A stretch of 62,518 nucleotides of DNA from Fibrobacter sp. (GCA_024399015.1 JAKSIC010000017.1:1-62518); one strand, 5' to 3'; shown: positions 1-8,381, numbered from the stretch's first letter. Notes: generated from the letters alone by a model not told the origin. A program made the numbers and translations.

Positions 1-226
1 TGTACTTGTATTCTGCCACCATGTTGGCCGAAGGCTTTGGATAATATTCGCCATTAGGATCGGGCAAAAAGAATACGCCTGCTTCGAAGCGGAATAGCTG
101 ATGACTGTCGCACAGCTTTTTAAACTGCTGGCGAAGATTTACGGGGGACAAACCCAGACATTCCGCGTCGGATGTAAAAATCGGCTTTCCAGGACCGAAG
201 TTCTTTTTCAAAAATTCAAGCAGCAT
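1..226 (-). CDS. AbiEi/DUF6088-like protein, N-terminal part (cut by window edge)
   Basis: The first 75 residues of a gene that runs off the left edge. They look like the N-terminal winged-helix part of the AbiEi/DUF6088 family, with a short helical start, a region reading LSPVNLRQQFKKL, then a beta segment FRFEAGVFFLP and the start of a conserved VAEYKY helix. Family members include antitoxins of type IV toxin-antitoxin systems, but many are orphan and uncharacterised. The ATG at 226 is preceded by GAGG at good spacing, and a TATATT box lies further upstream. The C-terminal catalytic-like domain and any partner toxin lie outside the window, so function stays open. Confidence 0.55.
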   Translation of the reverse strand, partial: MLLEFLKKNFGPGKPIFTSDAECLGLSPVNLRQQFKKLCDSHQLFRFEAGVFFLPDPNGEYYPKPSANMVAEYKY

Positions 227-338
227 ATTTGCCTCATGATTAACAAGATTTAATATATAAAATCAAATTGCGTTAGTCAAGAAGGGGAAAATTTTTGCAG
301 TGTTAAATTTTGACATTTGAGGAATGTATATTAGGAGT

Positions 339-752
339 ATGAGAAAATGGAAATGGACATATAGCGAAATCAAGGTCGCCGATAAAAAGGGTATTGGGAT
401 TGCCAAGCCTTTGTTTTTGTTTTTCTTTGGTGCTATGGTACCGGCCATTACGGATGAACTTTTGCCAATAGTACTGTGCTTCGTTCCGTTTTATGGGTAT
501 ATGCTTTGGAATGAAAAGAAGTATGATGAAACGACTATATTCCTTTCTAGACTGATTTTTGCAATTTCTGTTTTGTTAGCTCCTCTATTTTCGTTTGTGG
601 GCTATCAAGGAATAATTCCTGCTTTGGAAATGTCTGGTATTGTGCTTGCCATAAATGTGGTTCCGTCTTTTATATTTATAGTGTATGTGATATTTAGTGT
701 TGAATCGAGAGATCCTTCGAAATGGTCTAGCTACTCTCCGCCTTCCGATTAA
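339..752 (+). CDS. small multi-pass membrane protein, unknown
   Basis: A 137-residue protein with about four hydrophobic stretches after a short basic, tryptophan-containing N-terminus (MRKWKWTYSEIK). I recognise no family. The ATG at 339 was preferred to the in-frame ATG at 324 because a TATATT box at 327-332 ends six bases before it, a pattern repeated at other genes here and suggesting a leaderless message; an AGGAG also sits directly against this start. It diverges from the AbiEi-like gene and precedes the leader RNA of the DUF1016 gene. The ending SSYSPPSD is polar and probably exposed. Confidence 0.5.
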   Translation: MRKWKWTYSEIKVADKKGIGIAKPLFLFFFGAMVPAITDELLPIVLCFVPFYGYMLWNEKKYDETTIFLSRLIFAISVLLAPLFSFVGYQGIIPALEMSGIVLAINVVPSFIFIVYVIFSVESRDPSKWSSYSPPSD

Positions 753-774
753 AAAGAGGCTTAAATTCCATATC

Positions 775-803
775 TTGACGGGCGTTTGTTTTTTGTATAG
801 ATT
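775..803 (+). promoter_or_regulatory. candidate promoter of the DUF1016 leader
   Basis: TTGACG (775-780) and TAGATT (798-803) are separated by 17 bases, which would start transcription near 810, just ahead of the first hairpin of the leader. The TAGATTTAT string is also present at the equivalent place in front of the second leader copy (26215). Confidence 0.45.
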
Positions 804-820
804 TATTTCGAATTTGCAAT

Positions 821-915
821 CCGGCTTGCGAGCCGGGAGTTAAACTATCAGCCTGACGGTCGCGGCGTCTCCCTTTTGGGCTTTGCCGCAGGGTACCTGG
901 GTAAGCGCTACCCGG
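821..915 (+). ncRNA. structured 5' leader RNA, copy A (upstream of DUF1016 nuclease)
   Basis: Three helices can be drawn. P1 is CCGGCT/AGCCGG (821-826/831-836) closed by a UGCG tetraloop. P2 is GCGGC/GCCGC (862-866/885-889) holding an inner CCC/GGG hairpin. P3 is a 7-bp stem (897-903/909-915) with loop AGCGC. Between P2 and P3 lies AGGGTACC. The same architecture and core recur at 26235-26333 with compensatory changes. It lies between a plausible promoter and the GTG start of the nuclease gene, so it is probably a cis-acting leader. I could not assign it to a known riboswitch class. Confidence 0.6.
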
Positions 916-948
916 CTAGGTGACACAAAGTGTCTTTGCAGCGTTGAG

Positions 949-974
949 CACCACTTAGGAGTAAAAAAGTGGTG
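949..974 (+). promoter_or_regulatory. hairpin holding the RBS and start codon of the DUF1016 gene
   Basis: CACCACTT (949-956) pairs perfectly with AAGTGGTG (967-974). The loop carries the ribosome-binding site AGGAG (957-961) and the stem covers the GTG start at 969. Folding would block initiation, so this is a candidate on/off translation switch at the end of the leader. Confidence 0.55.
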
Positions 975-2000
975 GACAATCTTCCTTCTTCTTTGTACGA
1001 GGGCATTCGCTCTGTTCTTTCTGATGCACGCAAGGTCGCTTATAGGGCGGTCAATTTCACTATGGTTCAGGCTTACTGGACTATTGGCAAGCTTATTGTT
1101 GAGCATGAACAAAATGGTGAAAAGCGCGCAGAGTATGGCAAGGCGGTTCTGTCAAGTCTTGCCGATCGGCTCACCCAGGAGTTTGGCAAGGGGTTTGATG
1201 TTCGTGAACTTCGTAGAATTCGTCAGTTTTTTATACAGTTTCCAAAACGGGACGCACTGCGTCCCGAATTGCAGTGGACCCATTACCGTCTTCTTATAAA
1301 GATAAAGGACGAGACGGCGAGGCTGTGGTATATGAACGAGGCTGCCAACGAAACCTGGTCCACGCGCCAGCTGGACCGGCAAATTTCTGTGCTTTATTAC
1401 GAACGTCTTTTGTCTAGTCGGGATAAGGAGTCTGTAAAGGAAGAGGCTGCTCGAAAAATGGGAACCGCCGATCCCAGGGAGTTCATCAGGGATCCGTATG
1501 TTCTTGATTTTTTGGATCTTGGCGACTATCCTAAGATTCATGAATCCGATGTGGAAAAGGGGCTAATTGATCATCTGCAAAGTTTTTTGCTGGAATTAGG
1601 TAAAGGCTTCTGTTTTGTGGGGCGTCAAAAGCTGATGCGCTACGACGAGGAAGACTTTTTCATAGACTTGGTGTTTTATCATTCTGTTTTGAAATGTTAC
1701 GTCTTGATTGACCTTAAGCTGGAAAAGCTGACTCACGGCGATGTGGGGCAGATGGACAGTTATATTAGAATGTTCGATGATCTTTACAAGCAGGCTGACG
1801 ATAATCCAACCATCGGGCTTATTTTGTGTTCACAAAAGAACGATGCCGTAGTTAAATATTCCGTGTTGAATGATGCAAAGCAGATGTTTGTTTCAAAGTA
1901 TCAGCTGAACTTGCCTAAAGTGGAAGACCTTGAAAAACTGATTACAGAAAACCGAATAGAAATTGAACGGAATTTGTCTTACAAGGATAAAGAAAAGTAG
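969..2000 (+). CDS. PDDEXK nuclease family protein (DUF1016/YhcG)
   Basis: A 343-residue member of the DUF1016/YhcG family, proteins with an N-terminal helical DUF1016_N domain (about residues 10-150) and a C-terminal PD-(D/E)XK nuclease-like domain. The likely active-site line is visible: D233 in FFIDLVFYH, then D248-L-K250, followed by GDVGQMDSYIRM (about 257-268), typical of the family. Such genes are often found near restriction-modification systems and on mobile segments; the biological role is not well settled. The start is GTG at 969, seven bases after AGGAG. The gene stands alone with a long structured leader and ends seven bases before the stop of the convergent MFS gene. Confidence 0.85.
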   Translation: MVDNLPSSLYEGIRSVLSDARKVAYRAVNFTMVQAYWTIGKLIVEHEQNGEKRAEYGKAVLSSLADRLTQEFGKGFDVRELRRIRQFFIQFPKRDALRPELQWTHYRLLIKIKDETARLWYMNEAANETWSTRQLDRQISVLYYERLLSSRDKESVKEEAARKMGTADPREFIRDPYVLDFLDLGDYPKIHESDVEKGLIDHLQSFLLELGKGFCFVGRQKLMRYDEEDFFIDLVFYHSVLKCYVLIDLKLEKLTHGDVGQMDSYIRMFDDLYKQADDNPTIGLILCSQKNDAVVKYSVLNDAKQMFVSKYQLNLPKVEDLEKLITENRIEIERNLSYKDKEK

Positions 2001-2006
2001 CTGAAT

Positions 2007-3185
2007 TTACTTCTTGCAATAACTGACGGCAGTTGTTATAAACGAGAGTGCGGTGAGGAGAAGGCCGGCGAGGACGGTGCCGTTCCAACCCCAGAGCGTC
2101 CAGAAGGAGCCGGAAAGGAATGTGCCCAGGGAGCCGCCGATAAAGTAGATGGTCATGAAGATGGTGTTCATGCGGCTGGTGGCTTCGGGGCAGAGTTTCA
2201 TGACGGAACTTTGATTGCCCAGCTGGATAAATTGCATGCCGATATCGATGAGGATGATGCCTACGATGATGGCGGCGTAGCTGTTGCTTCCGAAGTAGAA
2301 GGTGGCCCAGGCGGTGGCCATGAGGAAGTTGCCTGTGTTGCAGAATTTTTCTACGCCGAAGCGTTTGATGTACTTGCCGATGCGGGATGCTGTCAGGGCG
2401 CCGGCGACTCCACAGAGTCCGAGGAGTCCGACTGTTTTGCTGTCCTGGAAGAAGGGCGCTTGCTTCATACGGAAGGCGAGGCATGCCCACAGCGCTAAAA
2501 AGGAGCCGAAGGCGAATCCCGAGCGGATGCTGTAGATTCGCGCCTGGGAGAATCGCGCAAAAAGTTCGCCGATAGATTTCAGCATGCTGAAAAAAGTGCC
2601 GCGATAAGTGGTGGGCACATTGGGCAGAACTTTAAAGACGATGGCGGTGGAGGCAAGCATCATCATAGCTGCAATGAGGAACATGGAACGCCAGCCAAGC
2701 CATTCGCCCACAAGTCCGCTGCACACGCGGGAGGCGAGAATTCCTGTAAGGAGGCCGCTTAAGACCATACCGGTTTTCAGTTCCTTTTCGTCAGGCCTTG
2801 AAAACAGGGATACCATGGGCATAAAGATTTGCGGAGTCACGGAGCAGATGCCAGTAATGAAGGATCCTGCCAGAAGCATCACGGCGTTTGTAGAAAAGTA
2901 GATGGAGATAAGCCCGAAAATCAGCAGGGTGAAATTCACAAGCACGATGCGGCGGCGATCAATCATGTCGCCCAGCGGTACAATAAAAAGCAGGCCCAGG
3001 GCGTAACCCACCTGTGTGAGCACCGGCATAAGATTCACGTAGAATTCCGAAATCCCCATGTCCATGCGGATCATGTTCAGCAGGGGCTGGCAGTAATAAA
3101 TGTTCGCCACCGAAATGCCTGCCATAATGGCGAGTATCAGCGTGAGAGAGCGGGGAATTCCTGCGTGAGGCTTAAGGGTGAACAT
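2007..3185 (-). CDS. MFS family transporter
   Basis: A 392-residue major facilitator superfamily protein with about twelve membrane helices. The loop between helices 2 and 3 carries the family signature GDMIDRRR (about residues 72-79). The N-terminus and the general pattern resemble drug- or metabolite-efflux permeases. The substrate cannot be read from sequence. It lies 36 bases downstream of bioW in the same direction, so co-transcription is plausible, and a role in moving a biotin precursor such as pimelate is a speculative idea from position only. Confidence 0.8.
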   Translation of the reverse strand: MFTLKPHAGIPRSLTLILAIMAGISVANIYYCQPLLNMIRMDMGISEFYVNLMPVLTQVGYALGLLFIVPLGDMIDRRRIVLVNFTLLIFGLISIYFSTNAVMLLAGSFITGICSVTPQIFMPMVSLFSRPDEKELKTGMVLSGLLTGILASRVCSGLVGEWLGWRSMFLIAAMMMLASTAIVFKVLPNVPTTYRGTFFSMLKSIGELFARFSQARIYSIRSGFAFGSFLALWACLAFRMKQAPFFQDSKTVGLLGLCGVAGALTASRIGKYIKRFGVEKFCNTGNFLMATAWATFYFGSNSYAAIIVGIILIDIGMQFIQLGNQSSVMKLCPEATSRMNTIFMTIYFIGGSLGTFLSGSFWTLWGWNGTVLAGLLLTALSFITTAVSYCKK

Positions 3186-3221
3186 GATGAAGCGGCGACG
3201 TCGCGGTTTTGGAGAATCGGG

Positions 3222-4013
3222 TTAAGGACAGCGCACCAGCACTTTTTTCTTTTGCAAGAAGTCGATGCATTCTTCGGCGGTGGCCTTGTTTGAATCGAAG
3301 AGGAAAATGCGGCCGCCGTTGGGGTCGCCCATTTCCTTCAACTTCATGATGCGAACATAGCCCAGTTCCAGGCTGCCTACGTAGCCGGTGACGTAATCGG
3401 GATCGTCGCTGATGCAAAGTTCTGCAACGATGCCGGGAGCGTTCGCCACCTTGGTGGCAAGGACGATGGCTTCGTTAAAATGATTTTTATTTGCGCTGGG
3501 GGCGGCTCCGATTTCGCGGGCGTCAACAGCGTTGGACTTTAGAGCGTCCATGTAGGTGGCGCGCACACCGCGTTCCTGGTTGGGTTCCAGGCGGTTGCCG
3601 GTGCGGATGTCGTACAGCATGGCTCCGCGCATGGGGAAGGTGGCGCGGAGAAGTTCCGGAAGCTTTTCGCGGATACCGGCCGCAGCTTCTCCAACCAGCT
3701 CGAATGCTTTATCAAGGCCTTCCTGCCAGGTGTCAACATCGACGCGGGTCACGGGAAGCGCGTCCAGAATCTGGATTTCTTCTTCGGGGACTTTTTCGAT
3801 CTTGATGTTGATTTTGTCGGGATCGCCCTTGGGGTGATTCATGGCGCGACGGATCATGGCCTGGCAAACTTCTTCTACAGCGTCACGAGTGACGATGCGT
3901 TCTGCACCGGAAATATGCTGCTCGCGGGTGGGGCGACTTCCGTCTGCAAGAACTTCGGCGGTTTCGTCCTCAACTTCCTCCGAAGCTCGCATTTTTAAGC
4001 TGTAGTAGTCCAT
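3222..4013 (-). CDS. bioW: 6-carboxyhexanoate--CoA ligase (pimeloyl-CoA synthetase)
   Basis: A 263-residue BioW-type ligase, which activates pimelate with ATP and CoA to pimeloyl-CoA, the first dedicated substrate of biotin ring assembly. The N-terminus YYSLKMRAS and the HISGAERI string (33-40) are hallmarks of the family, and the C-terminal GYVGSLELGYVRI and GGRIFLFD segments fit as well. The length is usual. The nearby bioA and bioB are on the same strand but separated by a lipoprotein gene. Having BioW implies free pimelate is the source, in place of the BioC/BioH route. Confidence 0.9.
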   Translation of the reverse strand: MDYYSLKMRASEEVEDETAEVLADGSRPTREQHISGAERIVTRDAVEEVCQAMIRRAMNHPKGDPDKINIKIEKVPEEEIQILDALPVTRVDVDTWQEGLDKAFELVGEAAAGIREKLPELLRATFPMRGAMLYDIRTGNRLEPNQERGVRATYMDALKSNAVDAREIGAAPSANKNHFNEAIVLATKVANAPGIVAELCISDDPDYVTGYVGSLELGYVRIMKLKEMGDPNGGRIFLFDSNKATAEECIDFLQKKKVLVRCP

Positions 4014-4067
4014 AATTCTTCCGGACTTAAATCTAGAAAAATATGGACTATCGTATTTTTAACGGAA

Positions 4068-5009
4068 TTATTTTTTGAATGTAGAAGTAATTGCTAAGGT
4101 GTCTATGGAGTCGTCTTGAGAAATAATCAAGTTCCAGGTGATTGTGGTGTCGCTTTCTGGATTGAATCCGTTACTAAACGCGTAAATTTTAGGAGTTGGG
4201 ACGCTTATGGGATAGTGATTTATGGAAAATAAAGTTGTTTGACTTATGGTAAGTAGTGGATTTGCGAACGCAGATTTTGGTAGCCCTTCAAAGGTCAAGG
4301 TTCCGTAAACTTGAATATTGAATATGGTGTCTGCAGGAATTTCTTTGAACATTTCCCGAATGGCGCTGGTGTCTGCTTTCGGAGTTTCTGCTTTATAGGG
4401 AATTACGTTGGTTGCTAAAGCGTTTTCGCCGTAGTTGACGAAGGTGGTGTCTCGATGAATGATGTTTGTGTGGATTGTCTTTGTGGTATATGTGGTGTCG
4501 TCAAGAATTTTTTGGTCGTAGCAAATCTTTGGACAGGTGTCACATGTGTTAATGAAAACTAGAGGACCGTCAATGGGCATCCATTGAATGTCAATAGGTT
4601 TATAAATAATAGTCGAATCGCGATATAGCACGGGGGGTGTTAAAATAATTAAGTCTGATGAATAACAAGACATAACCATATCCCCATCAAAGTGACATTT
4701 GGTGGAAAAGGTATCCGCAGTCAATGTGTCTAATGTTCCAAGGGAATCTTTCTCGTACACGAAACTGATGTATTGTTGACTAGTTTCGGTGGTATCGTAC
4801 ATGGTGTCTGTATAGACTGTAATTTGATGCCGTATCGTGTCGATAACGGTTTTGTCGCAAGGCCTTGCCTCCCAACTTGTCTGGCTGTTTGATGATTGAC
4901 TATTCTGGGTGCTGTTTGGGCTTGCGGAATTGTCGTTGCCGCCACAGGCAATTAAACTTGCAAAGAACGCAAGCAAACCGATAAAGATGAAATTTTGTTT
5001 ATATGCCAT
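4068..5009 (-). CDS. lipoprotein, paralogous to the one at 58804-59637
   Basis: A 313-residue predicted lipoprotein: a signal peptide with lipobox LIAC ends near residue 18-20, followed by a Ser/Asn/Gln-rich spacer. It contains many DT-rich beta-like segments and ends DTTITWNLIISQ...DTLAITSTFK. The same ending and several internal patterns (ICYD, IPYA/IPYK, DTTxxW) occur in the lipoprotein at 58804-59637, so the two are paralogues. The ATG at 5009 has AGGAGGA at good spacing; a longer reading frame upstream runs into bioA and is not used. Function unknown; it interrupts the biotin cluster. Confidence 0.75.
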   Translation of the reverse strand: MAYKQNFIFIGLLAFFASLIACGGNDNSASPNSTQNSQSSNSQTSWEARPCDKTVIDTIRHQITVYTDTMYDTTETSQQYISFVYEKDSLGTLDTLTADTFSTKCHFDGDMVMSCYSSDLIILTPPVLYRDSTIIYKPIDIQWMPIDGPLVFINTCDTCPKICYDQKILDDTTYTTKTIHTNIIHRDTTFVNYGENALATNVIPYKAETPKADTSAIREMFKEIPADTIFNIQVYGTLTFEGLPKSAFANPLLTISQTTLFSINHYPISVPTPKIYAFSNGFNPESDTTITWNLIISQDDSIDTLAITSTFKK

Positions 5010-5110
5010 ATTCATTCCTCCTAAATCAAAAATAAATCCGTTTTTAGAAGAATGTGACGGGGACAATGTAAGTTGCAAAAGCCCGTGCAGTAAATCACGA
5101 ACTTTTGTGT

Positions 5111-6448
5111 TTACTCGTGGAATTCGTCGTCGCTGACGGGGCCTGGTTCGCACTGGCCTATCATCTTGATGGCTTCGCAAATCTGGTCGATTTCTGCGTC
5201 GCTTGTAATGAGGGGCGGCATGGTGTAGACGTAGTTGCAGAAGGGTCGGAGCCACACGCCGGTTTCGCGAATGACTCTTAAGATGTCTTCGCTGGTGGGG
5301 ATGGCCTTCAGTTCTAGGCAGCCGATGGCTCCGAGAACGCGGACGTCTGCGGCGTTTTCCAGATTGCGGAGAGGCTCCAGGTTGGTGCGAAGGCGGCTTT
5401 CGATTCGGGCGACGTTCTTTGCGTAGTCGCGGCTTTCAAACAGGTTCAGACTTGCGATGCCTGCGGCACAGGCCAGCGGGTTCGCCATATAGGTGGGCCC
5501 GTGCATAAAGGCGGAAATCTTGCTGTTGGTAATGGTGTCTGCTACCATTTCGGAAGCGACGCAGGCAGCCATGGTGATGTGCCCCCCTGTAAGAGCCTTG
5601 CCAACGGTCATGATGTCCGGCAGAATCCCGTCGCAGTTTCCATCGGCACTCTTGGTGTGGTCCATGCCCCACTTGGGGCCGGTGCGGAAAAAGCCCGCGG
5701 CGATTTCATCAAGAATCAGCAGGATGCCTTTTTCGTCGCAGAGCTTGCGCAAGCGCTTGAGATAACCGGCGTTATAAAGCCACATGCCGTTGCCGCCCTG
5801 GAAAACGGGCTCGCAGATGACGGCGGCGATTTCATTTTCGTGTTCAGCAACGACCCGTTCCATACTTTCGAAATCGCTGTCGTTCCACTGTTCATCGGCG
5901 CGGCAGTTGGGGCGTTCCGCAAAGTAGTGGTGAGGCATGATGCCGCGGAACAATGTGTGCATTCCGTCGGGATCGCTTAGGGCCATGGCTCCTGCGGTGT
6001 CGCCGTGGTAACCGCCTTTTAAAGCGACTAGCTTGCAGCGCTCGGGCTTGCCCAAAGCAAACTGGTACTGCACCGCCATCTTGGCGGCGCATTCCACGGC
6101 GATGCTTCCGGAATCGGCGTAAAAAATCTTGTTCAGTCCCTTGGGCAAGAAGTTCACCAGCTTTTCGCCAAGCTCAATGGCGGGCTCGTGAGTGAATCCG
6201 CCAAACATCACGTGACTCAACTTTTCGCTTTGCTTGCAAATGGCTTCGGTAATTTCGGGAGCGTTGTGGCCATGGGCCACGCACCACCAGCTGGAAACGG
6301 CATCGATCAGTTCCAAGCCGTCGGCGGTGTGGATCTTTGTGCCTTGTGCAGATGTTGCCAAGAAACGTGCCGGCGTATTGCGCAGCGCAGCATAAGGATG
6401 CCAAAGATGTTCGCTATCGAATTTTTGCAGAGCGTCTAAATTTTTCAT
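5111..6448 (-). CDS. bioA: adenosylmethionine--8-amino-7-oxononanoate aminotransferase
   Basis: A class III PLP aminotransferase of 445 residues that converts KAPA to DAPA with S-adenosylmethionine as amino donor in biotin synthesis. The start HLWHPYAAL, the motif YADSGSIAVE, LILDEIAAGFFRTG, and the PLP lysine in TVGKALTGG (about K284) are characteristic of BioA. The ATG at 6448 was chosen: a TATATT box ends eight bases upstream, so the message may be nearly leaderless. A TTG at 6481 would overlap the upstream gene. It follows the hypothetical gene at 6454-7095. Confidence 0.92.
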   Translation of the reverse strand: MKNLDALQKFDSEHLWHPYAALRNTPARFLATSAQGTKIHTADGLELIDAVSSWWCVAHGHNAPEITEAICKQSEKLSHVMFGGFTHEPAIELGEKLVNFLPKGLNKIFYADSGSIAVECAAKMAVQYQFALGKPERCKLVALKGGYHGDTAGAMALSDPDGMHTLFRGIMPHHYFAERPNCRADEQWNDSDFESMERVVAEHENEIAAVICEPVFQGGNGMWLYNAGYLKRLRKLCDEKGILLILDEIAAGFFRTGPKWGMDHTKSADGNCDGILPDIMTVGKALTGGHITMAACVASEMVADTITNSKISAFMHGPTYMANPLACAAGIASLNLFESRDYAKNVARIESRLRTNLEPLRNLENAADVRVLGAIGCLELKAIPTSEDILRVIRETGVWLRPFCNYVYTMPPLITSDAEIDQICEAIKMIGQCEPGPVSDDEFHE

Positions 6449-6453
6449 CGCCG

Positions 6454-7095
6454 TCAAATATAGTTTTTTGAATTCATCCAATGGATGAATTCACGGCATG
6501 ATTCATCGCCAAGGTGGTTCAACTTTTCCGCTATGTTTATGGAACTTCTAGAAGCGATATCGCAGCATCGACGGTAGGTTTTCACCTCCTCGTCCTTGGC
6601 GGCGTCGCGGTTGATTTGGGCGGCTCCGCTGTTGGTAAGGTAATACCCCTGGACCTTGGCCAGGTAGTCGATACGGTCCTTGATGGCCAACTTTTCCAAC
6701 TGGTCTGCGGGAATGCTTTCTACCAAAGCTAACGCATGTTCGATGGCGGCAGTCACCTTTGTTGACGTCGTTCCGGCGATGTAGTGGGAGAACGCTTTCG
6801 ATAGGGCCTGAACCGTTTCGCGGTCCTTATTAGAATTGAAATCAGCAAGGGACTTTACCGCCGCCTGGCAGATTTTGTAGGCGCGGGCTCGCTCTTCGTT
6901 CCACGACGAAATGTAACCCGGCACGGGGATTTTCACCATGGTCTCCAACTGTTTTAGAATCTTTCCGTAGGTTTCGACAGAACCTGATATGATCGGGTTC
7001 TTGATTTTTTGCATGTTTTCGTAAATCTTGTGATGGTTTTCGACGTACGAAACCAGACTTAAATTGTGAAAATACTTGCATTCCTTATAATTCAT
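6454..7095 (-). CDS. hypothetical helical protein between bioB and bioA
   Basis: A 213-residue, soluble, mostly alpha-helical protein without signal peptide. I do not recognise it with certainty; the pattern of repeated short helices vaguely recalls the DUF6261 group from Bacteroidetes. The ATG has a GGAGTTAGGA ribosome-binding site. Its stop lies five bases before the chosen bioA start, but bioA seems to have its own -10 box inside this gap. The leader carries a TTTGACC/GGTCAAA palindrome (7110-7127) right before the ribosome-binding site. Nothing in the sequence ties it to biotin. Confidence 0.6.
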   Translation of the reverse strand: MNYKECKYFHNLSLVSYVENHHKIYENMQKIKNPIISGSVETYGKILKQLETMVKIPVPGYISSWNEERARAYKICQAAVKSLADFNSNKDRETVQALSKAFSHYIAGTTSTKVTAAIEHALALVESIPADQLEKLAIKDRIDYLAKVQGYYLTNSGAAQINRDAAKDEEVKTYRRCCDIASRSSINIAEKLNHLGDESCREFIHWMNSKNYI

Positions 7096-7109
7096 ATCCT
7101 AACTCCTTC

Positions 7110-7127
7110 TTTGACCTTTGGGTCAAA
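7110..7127. promoter_or_regulatory. palindrome before the hypothetical gene at 6454-7095
   Basis: TTTGACC, a 4-base spacer and GGTCAAA form a perfect 7-bp inverted repeat directly upstream of the ribosome-binding site. It could be an operator or a translation-affecting hairpin. Confidence 0.35.
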
Positions 7128-7327
7128 CTCCTGTACCAAACTACAAAACATCTGGTGAAATAAACAACTTTTAGGAATGGTTGCAGAAATTTTTGCTGAA
7201 GAATGCAAAATGGATTGCGGTACAAGTGGAAAGAATTTTTTATGGAAGAGCAAGATATACGAGTGGTAGCAGAAAAAAGTCTGGTAAAATCCGCAACGCA
7301 CATCAGTAGGTGCAGAATAAAACATTT

Positions 7328-7354
7328 AAGGTTCCGCAATGAATACGGAACCTT
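7328..7354. terminator. hairpin terminator after bioB
   Basis: AAGGTTCCG and CGGAACCTT pair over nine bases around a 9-base loop. It lies just past the bioB stop. The T-run is short on both strands, so it may be weak. The rest of the 7096-7406 gap shows no convincing gene. Confidence 0.55.
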
Positions 7355-7406
7355 TTAGAAAATATTGTTTACGGATGGGCTTCTGCCATGGGCAGAAGTA
7401 GGAAAA

Positions 7407-8381
7407 CTATCCGATGAATCCGTGGGGAACGAAGCCCAGACCCTTCACCAGTTCGAAGTCGGTGGCGCTCTTTACGCCGGAAGTGGTAAGCATGTCGTCG
7501 GTGATGGCTGCGTTAGCGCCGCTCTTGAAAGCACGCACGCCATTGTCGCCTAGAACGCCGCGACCGCCTGCCAAACGGAGGTATGCCTTGGGGTTGATAA
7601 AGCGGTAGATGGCCACGATTCTGCAGAAGTCGTCGTTGGTGAGTTTCGGCAGATTTTCAAAAGGAGTGCCCGGAATGGCGTTCAACACGTTAATCGGGGT
7701 GGACTTGACGCCCAGACCGCGGAGGTCGAGGCACATGTCAATGCGGTCTTCCATTGTTTCGCCAAGGCCCATGATGCCACCGCTGCAAACTTCCAGACCT
7801 GCGGCCAGTGCATTCTGCAGAGCGCCAATCTTGTCGTCGTAAGTGTGGGTGGTGCAGACATTGGCAAAGTGGCGACGGTAGGTTTCCAGGTTGTTGTGGA
7901 AACGGGTGAGACCAGCTTCCTTCAGCTTGTCAAACTGTTCGCGGTTCAAGAGGCCGCTGCTGAGGCAGACGCTCAACTTGGTTTCCTTCTTCAGTCTGCG
8001 AATGGTTTCAGAAATCTGTTCCACATCGTGGTTGGTTAATGTACGACCAGAAGTGACGATGGAGTAGCGGGGGATGCCTGCGGCTTCCTTCTTCTTGGCG
8101 TCGGCCACGATTTCGTCGGCGCTGAGAAGCTTGTATTCCGGAGCGCCAGTGTGATAGTAGCTGGACTGTGCGCAGTACTTGCAGTTTTCGGAGCAGCGAC
8201 CGCTACGGGCGTTGATGATGGAGCAGAAGTCAAAATCGTTGCCGTGGAGTTTTTCACGAATTTCGTTGGCGGCAGCGGTCAGTTCGTCAAGGTCGGCATC
8301 CAGCAGCTGGATGGCTTCTTCACGATTGATTTCGTAACCGTCATTCAAAATCTTGTTCTTCAATTCCTGAACGAGAGACAT
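7407..8381 (-). CDS. bioB: biotin synthase
   Basis: A 324-residue radical SAM enzyme that inserts sulphur into dethiobiotin. The radical SAM cluster ligands are C63, C67 and C70 in ARSGRCSENCKYCAQS, the exact CX3CX2C form. YHTGAPEYKLL, GGIMGLGETMEDRID and the late segment AYLRLAGGRG support biotin synthase. A strong AAGGAG precedes the ATG. It has its own TATATT box (8431-8436), overlapping the terminator of the upstream thioesterase gene. No bioD or bioF is visible in this window. Confidence 0.95.
   Translation of the reverse strand: MSLVQELKNKILNDGYEINREEAIQLLDADLDELTAAANEIREKLHGNDFDFCSIINARSGRCSENCKYCAQSSYYHTGAPEYKLLSADEIVADAKKKEAAGIPRYSIVTSGRTLTNHDVEQISETIRRLKKETKLSVCLSSGLLNREQFDKLKEAGLTRFHNNLETYRRHFANVCTTHTYDDKIGALQNALAAGLEVCSGGIMGLGETMEDRIDMCLDLRGLGVKSTPINVLNAIPGTPFENLPKLTNDDFCRIVAIYRFINPKAYLRLAGGRGVLGDNGVRAFKSGANAAITDDMLTTSGVKSATDFELVKGLGFVPHGFIG

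Noticed and set aside
821-968. A retron or group II intron explanation for the leader
   Set aside because: No reverse transcriptase is near, and no intron domain V-like hairpin is visible.
7085-7339. Two overlapping 77- and 84-residue minus-strand frames downstream of bioB
   Set aside because: They have no start signals, overlap each other in different frames, and cross the bioB terminator.
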